Origin: an uncultured Lentisphaeria bacterium
GTDB lineage: Bacteria; Verrucomicrobiota; Lentisphaeria; Oligosphaerales; Oligosphaeraceae
DNA length: 64,000 nt
Direction: 5' to 3'
NCBI GenBank assembly: GCA_934661755.1
Contig: CAKUJM010000002.1
Location: 1 to 64,000, forward strand
Shown here: positions 34,638-43,860 of the stretch, piece by piece
Numbering within the stretch: position 1 is the stretch's first letter
Layout of the letters: each line of letters opens with the position of its first letter
The notes under the pieces: generated by a model
What the model saw: only the letters and a program-made list of their open reading frames with translations
Told to the model about the DNA's origin: nothing
The model's database searches: none
Translations under genes and position numbers: made by a program

Positions 34638-36320
34638 TCAGTGCTTGAGATGCCACTGCTCGGCCTGCTGGGCGCGGATTTCCGTACGGCGGATCTTCCC
34701 GGAGATGGTCTTGGGCAATTCCGCGACGAATTCGATCACCCGCGGGTATTTGTACGGCGCGGTGTTCTCCTTGACAAATTCCTGGATCTCCTTCTTCAGG
34801 GCGTCGCCTTGGTCATATCCCCGGGCCAGTACGATGGTCGCCTTGATGACCTGGCCGCGAACGGGATCCGGAACGCCGGTGATGGCGCATTCCAGCACCG
34901 CCGGATGCTGCATCACCACGCTTTCCACCTCAAATGGCCCCACCCGGTATCCGGAGGTCTTGATGACATCGTCGGCGCGGCCGACAAACCACAGGAATCC
35001 CTCCTCGTCCTTCCAGGCCATGTCGCCCATGTGATAGTGGCCGTCATGCCAGCGCGAACGCGTCATTTCCTCGTCGCGGTGATAGCCGATGAACAACCCC
35101 GGCGGCGGCTGTGGCGTGGTGCGCAGACACATCTCGCCCTCGTCGCCGACTTCCGCGGGGTGGCCATCGCCGTCGAGCAGGTCGATGACATATCCCGGAG
35201 AGGGCTTGCCCATCGAGCCGGGCTTGGGCGCGAACCATGGCCAGTTGGCGGCGGTGACCACGGTCTCGGTCTGCCCGAATGCCTCGCGCAAATGGATGCC
35301 GGTCTTCTCGTAGAACCGGGTGTAGACTTCGGGGTTGAGCGGCTCGCCGGCAGTCACCGCGTAATGGATGCTGGAGAGGTCGTACCGGCTCAGGTCCTCC
35401 TTGATCAGGAAGCGGAATACCGTCGGCGGGGCGCAGAAGGTGGTGATGTGGTAGCGCGCCATCTTCCGCAGCATCTTGTCGGCGTCGAACTTTTCGTAGT
35501 CATAGACGAATACGGTTGAGCCGCTCAGCCACTGCCCGTAGAGCTTCCCCCAGACGGCCTTTCCCCATCCGGTGTCGGCCACAGTGTAGTGGATGCCGCC
35601 ATCCTCGCAGCACTGCCAGTATTTGGCGGTGATGACATGGGCCAGGGCATAGGTGTAGTTGTGCGCCACCATCTTGGGCTGGCCGCTGGTGCCGCTGGTG
35701 AAGTAGATCAGCATCGGGTCGGTGTTGGCGTTGCGCTCCTCGCGGGGCGGGGCGTCGAATTCGGTGGGCTGCTGCACGATCTCGCGCTGGTAGTCCACCC
35801 AGCCGTCACGGGGTCCGGAGATGGAGATCTTCACCTTCAGGATGTCGCCGGTGAGCGCCTGGGCCTTGTCGATCTCGTCCATGAGGGTGTCGGAATGCAC
35901 CGCCATGACCGCCTTGATGCGGCCCTTCTCGAAGCGGTAGGTGAGGTCATGCTCGCGGAGCATGTGGGTTCCGGGAATGGCGCAGGCGAAGAGCTTGTGG
36001 CATGCCAGGATGGCCGGCCAGAACTCATGGCGGCTCTTCATCACCAGCAAGACCGCATCGCCACGGCCGACGCCATGGGCGCGCAGCAGATTTGCCGCCT
36101 GGTTGGTGCGTTCCATCAGCTGGCGGAAGGTGATGACGAGGTCGTCGGTGGAGTCGTCGCACCAGATCAGCGCCGGGCGGTCGGGCTCGTGCCGGGCATA
36201 CCAGTCCACGACGTCATAGCTGAAATTGAAGTGGTCGGGGATGTTGAGATGGAAATTGGCGTAGAAATCTTCGTAGCTGTCGAAATCCACCCGTTCGAGA
36301 TATTGGCTAAGTACGGACAT
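34638..36320 (-). CDS. AMP-forming acyl-CoA synthetase
   Basis: The 560-residue ligase activates an acid to its CoA thioester via an acyl-AMP. It has the P-loop-like motif LIYFTSGTSGQPKMVAHNY, the adenylation motif FGQTETVVTAANW, the hinge motif GRADDVIKTSGYRVGPFEVE, and the catalytic lysine region PKTISGKIRRTEIR. The N-terminus (FNFSYDVVDWYARHEPDRPA) matches the acetyl/medium-chain acyl-CoA synthetase group of anaerobes. It follows the XRE-cupin regulator gene, a pairing found in several gut lineages, and is probably controlled by it. The acid used is not known. Confidence 0.9.
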   Translation of the reverse strand: MSVLSQYLERVDFDSYEDFYANFHLNIPDHFNFSYDVVDWYARHEPDRPALIWCDDSTDDLVITFRQLMERTNQAANLLRAHGVGRGDAVLLVMKSRHEFWPAILACHKLFACAIPGTHMLREHDLTYRFEKGRIKAVMAVHSDTLMDEIDKAQALTGDILKVKISISGPRDGWVDYQREIVQQPTEFDAPPREERNANTDPMLIYFTSGTSGQPKMVAHNYTYALAHVITAKYWQCCEDGGIHYTVADTGWGKAVWGKLYGQWLSGSTVFVYDYEKFDADKMLRKMARYHITTFCAPPTVFRFLIKEDLSRYDLSSIHYAVTAGEPLNPEVYTRFYEKTGIHLREAFGQTETVVTAANWPWFAPKPGSMGKPSPGYVIDLLDGDGHPAEVGDEGEMCLRTTPQPPPGLFIGYHRDEEMTRSRWHDGHYHMGDMAWKDEEGFLWFVGRADDVIKTSGYRVGPFEVESVVMQHPAVLECAITGVPDPVRGQVIKATIVLARGYDQGDALKKEIQEFVKENTAPYKYPRVIEFVAELPKTISGKIRRTEIRAQQAEQWHLKH

Positions 36321-36378
36321 ATTTCAAAAAACAAAGCATGGTTGAGGGACGCAATCGGGAATGCACATACCCCTGATA

Positions 36379-36411
36379 GTGAGCCGGCACGGGGTGGGGG
36401 AGCCGACTCAC
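36379..36411. terminator. hairpin at the end of the XRE-cupin gene
   Basis: GTGAGCCGGC (36379-36388) pairs with GCCGACTCAC (36402-36411) with one G-U. It includes the stop codon of the regulator gene and lies before the acyl-CoA synthetase start, so partial termination is possible. Confidence 0.4.
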
Positions 36412-36974
36412 ATGATAATCGCGATGAATTTTGCGGGGGAATTGCCCAATGCGGCCATGCCATGCGGATGGCTCGAGTCAAAAAAGATGGTGTCGCCGGG
36501 ATTGAGGATGATCTCGTTGCCGCAGATGACCACCTTAAGGCAGCCCTCCAGGATGTAATCCATCTCCTGGCCGGGGTGGGTGTTGAGCGACACCGCGGCA
36601 TCCTCGCCCTTGGCCGGGCAGGTGACCAGAAACGGCTCGCCGTGCTTGCCGGTGAAGTTGGCCGCCAGCGCCTGGTATTGATACTGCTTGCGGCGCTCGA
36701 CCGTCACGCCCTTGCCGGCACGGGTCACCGTGAAGGTGTTCATGCGCGATTCCTTTCCGGTGAGCAGAAGCGCCAGATCGACATTGAACAGCTGCGCGAT
36801 CTGGTTGAGCTTGCTGGCGGAAATGTCCTCGCTGCCGCTCTCCAACACCTGGTAGCGCTCAGGAGTGACCGACAACGCCTGCGCCATTTGATCGACGCTC
36901 ATTTCCTTCAGTTCCCGCAATTCGCGGATGCGGTCGGCGATCTCCTGGTTGATCTGGTTGATATCGTTTTTCAT
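36408..36974 (-). CDS. XRE-family regulator with cupin domain
   Basis: The 188-residue protein has an HTH_3 domain (about 10-68, MSVDQMAQALSVTPERYQVL) and a C-terminal cupin (about 110-185, NTHPGQEMDYILEGCLKVVI and LNPGDTIFFDSSHPHGMAAL). This layout is typical of small-ligand-responsive repressors such as PuuR/SutR-like proteins. The start at 36974 is preferred, since the longer frame covers the palindromic element spacer. It lies directly upstream of the acyl-CoA synthetase gene and probably regulates it. Confidence 0.88.
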   Translation of the reverse strand: MKNDINQINQEIADRIRELRELKEMSVDQMAQALSVTPERYQVLESGSEDISASKLNQIAQLFNVDLALLLTGKESRMNTFTVTRAGKGVTVERRKQYQYQALAANFTGKHGEPFLVTCPAKGEDAAVSLNTHPGQEMDYILEGCLKVVICGNEIILNPGDTIFFDSSHPHGMAALGNSPAKFIAIIM

Positions 36975-37104
36975 TTTCTGGAATCCGCTATGGGAGGGGG
37001 ATGTTTTGGCTGCCGGCGGACACAAAAGAAAACCGGCCGTGAATGCCCGCGATCCGGACAGCACGCATAACATAACGCAGACAAAAAAGACTGTGCCTTA
37101 ATCC

Positions 37105-37211
37105 GTGAAGTTGGTTCTTTTCCGCCGTGATTTTCGTCATTTTTCGGTCACCCCCCCCCCCGGTGTGTGACCGAAAAAATGCTCATTTTGACGCAAAAGA
37201 GCCAGCTTCAC
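37105..37211. repeat. dispersed palindromic element, copy A (most complete)
   Basis: The element begins GTGAAGTTGGTTCTTTT and ends AAAAGAGCCAGCTTCAC, the two arms being near-perfect complements. Inner arms TTTTTCGGTCAC (37140-37151) and GTGACCGAAAAAA (37166-37178) flank a loop with a run of 11 or 12 C. It starts 11 bp after the stop of the lipoprotein gene and precedes the XRE-cupin gene. Confidence 0.8.
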
Positions 37212-37221
37212 CGACCCAGGT

Positions 37222-37659
37222 TTAGTTGATGGCGCCACCGTCCGGGATGGTCTGGAGGGTTTCCCGCCCGTCGTCATGCAGCGCCTTGACGTTGACATGC
37301 CGGCCATCGAGGCTGAAGAATATCACCATCCGCACCGGGCATTTGGTGCGGCGGCAATCCAGCTCGGCATAGCCGCGGCGCCTCAATCCCCGGGATACAG
37401 TCTCCAGCTCCTGCGGCGTCAGGCCGAATTTGACCAGGTCGTCTTTGACGCCCAGCAGCCGCAGCAACTCGTCAAGCTGGGACTCTCCGGCCGCTACCGG
37501 CTTCAGCAATGACAGCATTTCGGCGTGGATGGCGCTGGGATACATGTACGCCACCGGACGTTCCGGCGGCAAATGGGCGTTTGACAGGCATCCGCAGAGC
37601 ATTGCGCATGCCAGCGCCGGCAGAAGACGGCAAATGGCTTCCCTTGGAGATGGATTCAT
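37222..37659 (-). CDS. small lipoprotein of unknown function
   Basis: The 145-residue precursor has a signal peptide and lipobox MLCGC at about residue 24. The mature part is charged, with a helical segment (SQLDELLRLLGVKDDLVKFG) and a short beta part containing two cysteines (LDCRRTKCPVRMVIFFS). I do not recognise the family. It follows guaA by 69 bp across a hairpin and is probably expressed with it at lower level. Confidence 0.65.
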   Translation of the reverse strand: MNPSPREAICRLLPALACAMLCGCLSNAHLPPERPVAYMYPSAIHAEMLSLLKPVAAGESQLDELLRLLGVKDDLVKFGLTPQELETVSRGLRRRGYAELDCRRTKCPVRMVIFFSLDGRHVNVKALHDDGRETLQTIPDGGAIN

Positions 37660-37677
37660 GGCATGAAACCGATGGAC

Positions 37678-37711
37678 GGCGGGACGGGGGCGGCTGCTCC
37701 CCCATCCCGCC
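37678..37711 (-). terminator. hairpin after guaA
   Basis: GGCGGGACGGGGG (37678-37690) pairs with CCCCCATCCCGCC (37699-37711), a 13-bp stem with one mismatch. It lies between the guaA stop and the lipoprotein start. No clear T-run follows. Confidence 0.5.
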
Positions 37712-37728
37712 CAGCTTCCAGTGGCTGG

Positions 37729-38988
37729 CTACTCCCATTCGATGGTGGCGGGCGGCTTGGGGGTGCAGTCATAGACCACCCGTGAAACGCCCTCCACCTC
37801 GTTGGGGATGCGGGTGGCCACCCGCTCGACAAGCTCCCATGGCAGATGCACCACCTGGGCGGTGACGGCATCGACGGTGTTGATGGAGCGGATGGCGATG
37901 GTGTACCCGTAGTGGCGATGGCCGTTGAGGATTCCGACCGATTTCACCGGCAGGAACACCGCAAATGACTGCCAGGTCTTCTCATACCATCCGGAATTGC
38001 GCAACTCCTCGGTGAAGATGGCATCCGCCTCGCGCAGCATCCGCAGATATTCGCGTTTGATCTCCCCTACGCACCGCACGCCCAGCGACGGGCCGGGGAA
38101 TGGCTGGCGGTCGATCATGACCGCAGGCAGTCCCAGCTGGCGGCCGACCAGCCGCACCTCGTCCTTGAACAGCCGCGCCAGCGGCTCGACCAGCTCGAAT
38201 TTGAGATCCTCCGGCAGGCCGCCGACATTGTGGTGGGATTTGATCATCCCCTCCGGATTGCCGTCGATCGGAATGCTTTCCAGGAAATCCGGATAGATCG
38301 ATCCCTGCCCAAGGAATGGCGCATCCACTTTGGCGGCCGCCTCGGCAAAGACCTCGATGAACTCCTTGCCGATGATCTTGCGCTTCTGTTCGGGGTCGTT
38401 GACTCCCGCCAGCTTGTCGAGAAAACGGTCTGAGGCGTCCACATAGACCAGATTCATGTCGAAGGAGTCGCGGAACACGCTTTGGACTTGCTCCGGCTCG
38501 CCCAGGCGCAGCAGCCCATGGTTGACAAATACGCAGGTGAGCTGCTTGCCGATGGCGCGGTGGATCAGTGCCGCGGCCACCGAGGAATCTACCCCGCCGG
38601 AGAGTCCCAGCACGACCTTGCGGTCGCCGACTTGCGCCCGGATGTCCGCAATTGACTCCGCAATGAAGTTTTCGATGGTCCACAGGCCCTGGCATCCGCA
38701 TTTTCCGCGGCAGAAATCCAGCGCGGCGGCGGCGTCGAACGCGGTGGTCGAGAGGAATGGCACTCCCAGTGCGGCGATGCGCGACTCCGCCGCCGGTTGC
38801 GGCTTGGCCTGCGCATCACGGCAGAAGATGATTCCGGCCGGAGACTCCTGCATGATGCGCGCATCCGGAGTGGTATACGGCATCACCATCGTGTAGATGT
38901 GTCCGGCACGGATGGCACGGGCGTAGTTCTGGATGTCCTTGCAGCCGCCATTGATCAGGATGACGGTCTGTGGGGTCTGCTTTATCAT
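37729..38988 (-). CDS. guaA: GMP synthase with a reduced, catalytically empty amidotransferase domain
   Basis: The enzyme converts XMP to GMP. The ATP-pyrophosphatase part (about residue 125 to 340) is complete, with VVLGLSGGVDSSVAAALIH and GQGSIYPDFLES, and so is the dimerisation domain to the C-terminal end (EVEGVSRVVYDCTPKPPATI, EWE). The protein is 419 residues against about 510-525 for the family. The N-terminal amidotransferase region is only about 115 residues: it keeps the first strands (TVILINGGCKDIQNYARAIR) and the closing CGCQGLWTIENF, but lacks the GICYG nucleophile block and the later His/Glu block. Glutamine hydrolysis is therefore not expected, and free ammonia or a separate subunit must supply nitrogen. 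Confidence 0.88.
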   Translation of the reverse strand: MIKQTPQTVILINGGCKDIQNYARAIRAGHIYTMVMPYTTPDARIMQESPAGIIFCRDAQAKPQPAAESRIAALGVPFLSTTAFDAAAALDFCRGKCGCQGLWTIENFIAESIADIRAQVGDRKVVLGLSGGVDSSVAAALIHRAIGKQLTCVFVNHGLLRLGEPEQVQSVFRDSFDMNLVYVDASDRFLDKLAGVNDPEQKRKIIGKEFIEVFAEAAAKVDAPFLGQGSIYPDFLESIPIDGNPEGMIKSHHNVGGLPEDLKFELVEPLARLFKDEVRLVGRQLGLPAVMIDRQPFPGPSLGVRCVGEIKREYLRMLREADAIFTEELRNSGWYEKTWQSFAVFLPVKSVGILNGHRHYGYTIAIRSINTVDAVTAQVVHLPWELVERVATRIPNEVEGVSRVVYDCTPKPPATIEWE

Positions 38989-39057
38989 TTTGGTGGTATT
39001 CCCTGGATTTTGCGCTTTTGATTGGGTGTTGCTGTCAGAAAAACTCCATAACATAAA

Positions 39058-39115
39058 ACCTGAATCCGCGAAGCTGGCGCGGCGGCGTCATGATTTCGTC
39101 ATTTTCCGGTTGCGT
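39058..39115. repeat. dispersed palindromic element, copy C (left half only)
   Basis: ACCTGAATCCGCGAAGCTGG and CATGATTTCGTCATTTTCCGG match the left arm and core of copies A and B. The right arm is not recognisable. It lies between the divergent guaA and repeat-protein genes. Confidence 0.55.
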
Positions 39116-39254
39116 GATGATCCCGTCAGGAACGCCCGCCTCCGGGATAAAAGGCGTGCGGAAATTGCAGTGTCGGGAATCGGCCATTATATTTGCGTCT
39201 TTACCGTTGCAACCCGTCAGCCTGTCGGCCAGCCATAACGAATTTCCGTACATC

Positions 39255-39839
39255 ATGAAGAAGAAAATCAAGCATACGCTTTCCACGACCCTGGTAAATT
39301 CCATCCTCAACAACCCGGAGGGCTTTCCCTGGGAGACGATTTCCGGCGAGGAGTGGTGCATCCTGCTTCGCGAGCATCCGGAGCTGGCGCCGCGCTGCCC
39401 CTGGAATCGCCTCAATGGCTCCGAGTGGTGCGACCTGCTCAAGCTGCGCCCGGAATTTGCCCAGCACTGCGACTGGGACAAGCTGACCGGCGAGGACTGG
39501 GTGGAGCTTGTGGGCGAGGACAGCGCCTTTGCCGAGCATTGCGATTGGAACAAGCTGGCCGGCGCGCAGTGGGACGAGCTGGCGCAGGCGCTTCCGGAAA
39601 TGAAGAAGATCGTCAAATGGGACAGCCTCACCGGCGCCACCTGGAGCGAGCTGCTCAAATGGTGTCCGCAATTCGCCGGCAAATGCGACTGGGAGCTGCT
39701 TGACGGCGTGGATTGGTGTGAGCTGCTGCGCGAAATGCCTGAATTCGCCCCCAAATGCAAGCACTGGGATGTCCTGACGGATGAGGACTGGGAACTCCTG
39801 CTGGCAGACCAGCCCCAGCTGGAAAAATACCGCAAGTGA
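39255..39839 (+). CDS. WDxLTGxxWxELL tandem-repeat protein
   Basis: The 194-residue protein is built almost wholly of about seven repeats of 24-25 residues. Each is of the form C-x-W-(D/N/E)-x-L-(T/N/A/D)-G-x-x-W-x-E/D-L-(L/A) followed by six to eight residues and (E/Q)FA, for example HCDWDKLTGEDWVELVGED. Regularly spaced Trp, Cys and Leu suggest a solenoid. No signal peptide or membrane span is seen. Similar repeats occur in other Lentisphaerota-like genomes as far as I recall; the function is not known. No clear ribosome site precedes the ATG, which is chosen because the repeats follow and the upstream frame covers the palindromic element. Confidence 0.75.
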   Translation: MKKKIKHTLSTTLVNSILNNPEGFPWETISGEEWCILLREHPELAPRCPWNRLNGSEWCDLLKLRPEFAQHCDWDKLTGEDWVELVGEDSAFAEHCDWNKLAGAQWDELAQALPEMKKIVKWDSLTGATWSELLKWCPQFAGKCDWELLDGVDWCELLREMPEFAPKCKHWDVLTDEDWELLLADQPQLEKYRK

Positions 39840-39861
39840 CCCGCGGACGGAGGGGGGCGGC

Positions 39862-41451
39862 TCAACGGCGGTGGAGGGGCCTCCCCTCCATTATCCCCCG
39901 TATTTCGTCCGTCAATTCCCGGCAAAGTCCGGCGCAGCCGGGTCCCCATGCCTCCAGGTTGAGCCGCAGTTTTGGCTCGTTTCCGGAGGGGCGCACCACA
40001 AGCCACCAGCCGCTGCCGCCCTGGTCGCAGATTATCTTCAGATCCGGGAAGCGGAGCGTTTCGGGATGGTAGTCGCCGGCCAGCGCCGCCGGCATTTGCA
40101 GGCCGGTATCCGGGTCGGTCTGCACCGTCTGCGCCACCGTCCCCGGCTTGGCGCGCCAGAGTTCCCAGATGCGGCGCATCCTGTCAAACATCGTCTGGCG
40201 GTCGGGCAATTCGAAATTTATTTCGCCGCTCCAGGCGTAACCATCGCGCCACTTTTCCAGTTGCCGGGAGAGCGTATTCCCGCAACTGGCCGCCTGCGAC
40301 AGCGCCTTGAGCATATAGAGCGCAGTCAGGCATCCGCTGTCGATTGAGAAGAACTCCGGATAGAAGTAGTGGCCTGAATGCTCGCCGGCGAAGACCACCC
40401 GCCGGCAGTATCTGGGATGGCGCATCAGCAGCTTGATCTGCCCATGGCCGACCGGGGTGTCCACCACCTCGCAGGATTTGCCGAACAGCGCCGGGATAAG
40501 CTGGCTGCAGCAGATATTGCGCATCAGCACCGGCGGCACGGCATCGGCGGATTGCCGCGAGGCCGCCAATTTGCATTGCGCCACCAGCGCGTAGACATTT
40601 GCGGGGATGATTTCACGGCCGGTTTCGTCGGTGAATCCGGCACGGTCGGCATCGCCGTCGAAGCCGATCCCGAGGTCGGCGCGGTTTTCGCGTACGGCAT
40701 TGCCCAGCCGTTGCATGTATTCCGGCAGCAGCGGGTTGGGGACGCCATGGGGAAAGGCTCCGTCCGGCTGCTCATCAAGATAGATGAATTCGAATCCATG
40801 TCCTTCCAGCCATTGCGCGATGGGGCGGAAGGCCACCGCGCCCACGCCGTTGCCGGCGGCAATGACCACCTTGAGCTTTGCTTCCAGCCGTGGTAGCCGT
40901 TCCATCCCGGCGCGATCCAGCAGCGCCTCCGACCATTCCGCACGCAGCGACAGCGATCGCAGCTGCGGCTGGATGCCGCCATTGGACGATGCCGCCGCCG
41001 GTTCGCTGGAATTCAGCGCCGTCATGCGCCGCCGCAATTGCGCCATCGCGGCCGCATCCAGCGGCTCCGCGCCGGAAAACAGGAATTTCATTCCGTTGTA
41101 TTCGCGCGGGTTGTGCGATGCGGTGACCATGATGCCGCCGGCATAGCGATCGGCATGGCTGCCGCAGGCGTAGTAGATTTCCTCGCTGGAGCATAATCCA
41201 AGGTCGTCCACCGACACTGCCGCCGCCAGCAGACTCCGGCAGATCGAGCGCTTCAGCGCGTCCGACGATTCGCGCGCGTCACATCCAACGACGATCCGGT
41301 TGCCGCGCGATGCCGCCAGCTGCGCAAACGCCACGGCGGCCTGACCGGCCAGGATGTGGTCGAATTGGCCGGGGACGACACCGCGCAGGTCGTCACGCTT
41401 GAAAATGCAATCAAGCCGTTGCGAATAGCTGTCAGGGGATGCGGTTTTCAT
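39862..41451 (-). CDS. phosphomannomutase/phosphoglucomutase
   Basis: The 529-residue protein has the four alpha-D-phosphohexomutase domains. The phosphoserine loop is in GGIMVTASHNPREYNGMKF, the metal-binding motif is IGFDGDADRAGF, the sugar-binding region is VFAGEHSGHYFYPEFFSIDS, and the phosphate-binding end is WWLVVRPSGNEPKLRLN. It interconverts hexose 1- and 6-phosphates for cell-wall or capsule precursors. It converges with the repeat-protein gene; a GGAGGGG/CCCCTCC hairpin lies over its stop. Confidence 0.92.
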   Translation of the reverse strand: MKTASPDSYSQRLDCIFKRDDLRGVVPGQFDHILAGQAAVAFAQLAASRGNRIVVGCDARESSDALKRSICRSLLAAAVSVDDLGLCSSEEIYYACGSHADRYAGGIMVTASHNPREYNGMKFLFSGAEPLDAAAMAQLRRRMTALNSSEPAAASSNGGIQPQLRSLSLRAEWSEALLDRAGMERLPRLEAKLKVVIAAGNGVGAVAFRPIAQWLEGHGFEFIYLDEQPDGAFPHGVPNPLLPEYMQRLGNAVRENRADLGIGFDGDADRAGFTDETGREIIPANVYALVAQCKLAASRQSADAVPPVLMRNICCSQLIPALFGKSCEVVDTPVGHGQIKLLMRHPRYCRRVVFAGEHSGHYFYPEFFSIDSGCLTALYMLKALSQAASCGNTLSRQLEKWRDGYAWSGEINFELPDRQTMFDRMRRIWELWRAKPGTVAQTVQTDPDTGLQMPAALAGDYHPETLRFPDLKIICDQGGSGWWLVVRPSGNEPKLRLNLEAWGPGCAGLCRELTDEIRGIMEGRPLHRR

Positions 41452-41478
41452 GTGGAGGGCGAATGGGCGGTTTTTCCG

Positions 41479-43791
41479 TTATCTGCGTTTTTTCTGGAGG
41501 ACACGTGAGGATGCCTTGCCTTCATCCGGCGCGATCTGGTGGAACTTCACAGTGCCGTCGAGCTGTTGTTCGCGCACTGTCGGCTTGTCCAGCCGTCCGG
41601 AGAGCTTCCGGCCGCTGCCGTCATTGCCGATGGGCGGCAGGATCAATTCCGGTGCGAGGCAGATTGGCCGGTGCCGCAGGCGCTCCCAGGCGTCGTCGTA
41701 CCGCTTTTGCAGTTCTGGCGTCGGGGTGAATTGCGGCAATTTCAAATGCGACAGCGCCTGGGCCAGCGCGATGCGGGACTGGCACTGGGCCAGCATGCCG
41801 TCCAGAGTAAATCCGAAATCCGCCAGATTGTCGCGCATATACCCCAGGTACTGCCAGGGCTGCGGGAGGGCGCTGGCGGTGGCGGGGATCATCTGCGCCT
41901 GTTGCTGGAAGACCCACAGCGGCCAGCTGTCGGCCAGCAAAGCGCGGGCCTCGTCGGCATGTCCGCCGCGGGCCAGGGCGTCGGCGGCAATGGCGCAAAT
42001 CTCCATTCTCTGGGCGGCGTAGGTCATGCTGGGGATGTCATCCGGTGCGCCGAACATGTCCGGCAGCATCGGCTTGAGGCTGAGCTGATGCTGCGATGCC
42101 AGGATCAGCCGGGTGAGCGCGGCCAGGATCGCCTTGTGGCGCTTTCCCGCCTGCCGGGCGCGCATGGCCAGGAATTGCGCCACTTCCACAGACAGCGGCA
42201 AATCCTCCAGCGCCTTCCCGCCGGCCAGCGACTCGGTGAGCAGGTGTCCTTCGATCAATGCCAGCAGTTCCTGCAGCTTCCCGCTGCTGCCGAGCTGCGG
42301 AAAGAGCTCCAGATGGCGCATTATCACCAATCCGGCCAGGGAATGGATCGCCGCGCCCTCGGTGCCGCCGGGGGCGCAGTCCAGCAACGGCGTCAGCTCC
42401 GGATAGCGCAGCACGCTGATGAACTGGCCATCGGGCAGGAATTGCGACAGGATATGCGCAAAAAGCTGCTTGAGCTTGCCGCGGCAGTCATTGCCGGTGT
42501 CGTCATTGTCCGGAAGGGATTCGGCAAGCCCGGCAAATGCCAGATAGGCGGCGGCGTTGCTCTTCAGCAGCGTGAGGCGCCGCGGCAATTGTCCGCCGCC
42601 GCGGTCTTCCAATACCTCGGGCTCGACGACTGCGGCGAAGGTCCGCTGGGTGGTCTTGCGGCGTTTCGACGGGAATTCGTCCAGGCCGATTTCATCGGCA
42701 TCATAGTGTTTCAGCATCTTGAGCAACGACTGTCCGGCGCATTTGGCGGCCGCGGTCAATTCACGGCGGGTCTTGGAGTCCACTTCCGGCAGCGCGGCGC
42801 ATTGGAGCATGGTCTCGACAAGCTGGGATTGCTCCTGGGAGGTGAGCCGTCCGTCATCCCATTGCGCCACCCATTCCAGGAATGGCGCCGGATAGGTGCA
42901 TCTGGGAGTCAGCCCCGCCGCGACGGTGCGGGCGATCGGAATTGCGCCATTGGCGATTTCCCGCGCATCAACGGCCTCGCCGCCGAATTTCACTGGCCGC
43001 CCGCGGAAGAGGGCGTACTGGTGTTCACGGTCGGCATAGAAGCTGTCGCTCTCAAACAGGCAGACCTTGAACAGCGTTTCGCTGGCGGCCATTTCATTCC
43101 ACAGCTTCCAGGCCACCCAGTTGGTGCTTTCCGAGATCATATTGGCGACATTGGTCGTCGAGAGCTGCCGCTGGCTGGTGAGCAGGCAGCGGCCGGTGAG
43201 CTGCTCCGGGGTGAAGGCGAAGCTGGAGCCACGGTCAAAGGCAAGTCCGACGGCGCTGGCCAGCAACAGCTGCGATCCGCCAATCCGGAAGCCGCTGGCC
43301 GGCATTGACGCCTGCACGATATCCAGTTGGAGGCGATCCCACTGCGTTGGCCGGGACAGCTTCTCCTTGACATGCGATGGCGGTTGGCGTTTTTCCTCCT
43401 TGGCCAGATCGACCTGCGCCGAGAGCATGCCGGTGATGGCGCCGGCGTATTCCGGCTCGCGCTTGTCGATTATCTGCAACAGCGTCAAGAGCGCATCGCG
43501 GAAATTGTATCCGGTGGCAAAGTAGGTCCGCGATGGAAAAAGGCCGTCGGAGAGCGTGATGAAAAGCGCCCTGGGGGTGTTGTCTTGCGGCGCCATCCTG
43601 GCCAGCTTGTCGTGCGCGGTCTTGTTCTTCAAGCCGTCATACAGCGCCCGGGCCAGGCTGCAGCCGGCCTCCGGGGTGATGGCCACACTGGTTTTGACAT
43701 CCTCAAACCACGGTGTCGGAAGCGGTTGCGCGGCCGGCACATTGCTGAGTACCAGCATAAGGAACAGCAGAATCCAGAAATTGCGCATCAT
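41479..43791 (-). CDS. large exported helical protein of unknown function
   Basis: From an ATG at 43791 the protein has 770 residues: a signal peptide (MMRNFWILLFLMLVLSNVP), then an almost entirely helical protein. The segment DNTPRALFITLSDGLFPSRT starts a small alpha/beta region at about residues 50-110, and the rest (about 330-700) has helical hairpins rich in Leu/Ala/Gln that resemble alpha/alpha toroids of prenyltransferase or squalene-cyclase type. No catalytic DxDD motif is seen. It ends with a basic tail (VLQKKRR). The role is unknown; it is probably periplasmic. Confidence 0.6.
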   Translation of the reverse strand: MMRNFWILLFLMLVLSNVPAAQPLPTPWFEDVKTSVAITPEAGCSLARALYDGLKNKTAHDKLARMAPQDNTPRALFITLSDGLFPSRTYFATGYNFRDALLTLLQIIDKREPEYAGAITGMLSAQVDLAKEEKRQPPSHVKEKLSRPTQWDRLQLDIVQASMPASGFRIGGSQLLLASAVGLAFDRGSSFAFTPEQLTGRCLLTSQRQLSTTNVANMISESTNWVAWKLWNEMAASETLFKVCLFESDSFYADREHQYALFRGRPVKFGGEAVDAREIANGAIPIARTVAAGLTPRCTYPAPFLEWVAQWDDGRLTSQEQSQLVETMLQCAALPEVDSKTRRELTAAAKCAGQSLLKMLKHYDADEIGLDEFPSKRRKTTQRTFAAVVEPEVLEDRGGGQLPRRLTLLKSNAAAYLAFAGLAESLPDNDDTGNDCRGKLKQLFAHILSQFLPDGQFISVLRYPELTPLLDCAPGGTEGAAIHSLAGLVIMRHLELFPQLGSSGKLQELLALIEGHLLTESLAGGKALEDLPLSVEVAQFLAMRARQAGKRHKAILAALTRLILASQHQLSLKPMLPDMFGAPDDIPSMTYAAQRMEICAIAADALARGGHADEARALLADSWPLWVFQQQAQMIPATASALPQPWQYLGYMRDNLADFGFTLDGMLAQCQSRIALAQALSHLKLPQFTPTPELQKRYDDAWERLRHRPICLAPELILPPIGNDGSGRKLSGRLDKPTVREQQLDGTVKFHQIAPDEGKASSRVLQKKRR

Positions 43792-43860
43792 ATATTCGAC
43801 TTCGAGTTGTTGTTTTCCCGGCGTGCCGCTTTGACGCAAATGCCTTCCTGGCGGATGGAT

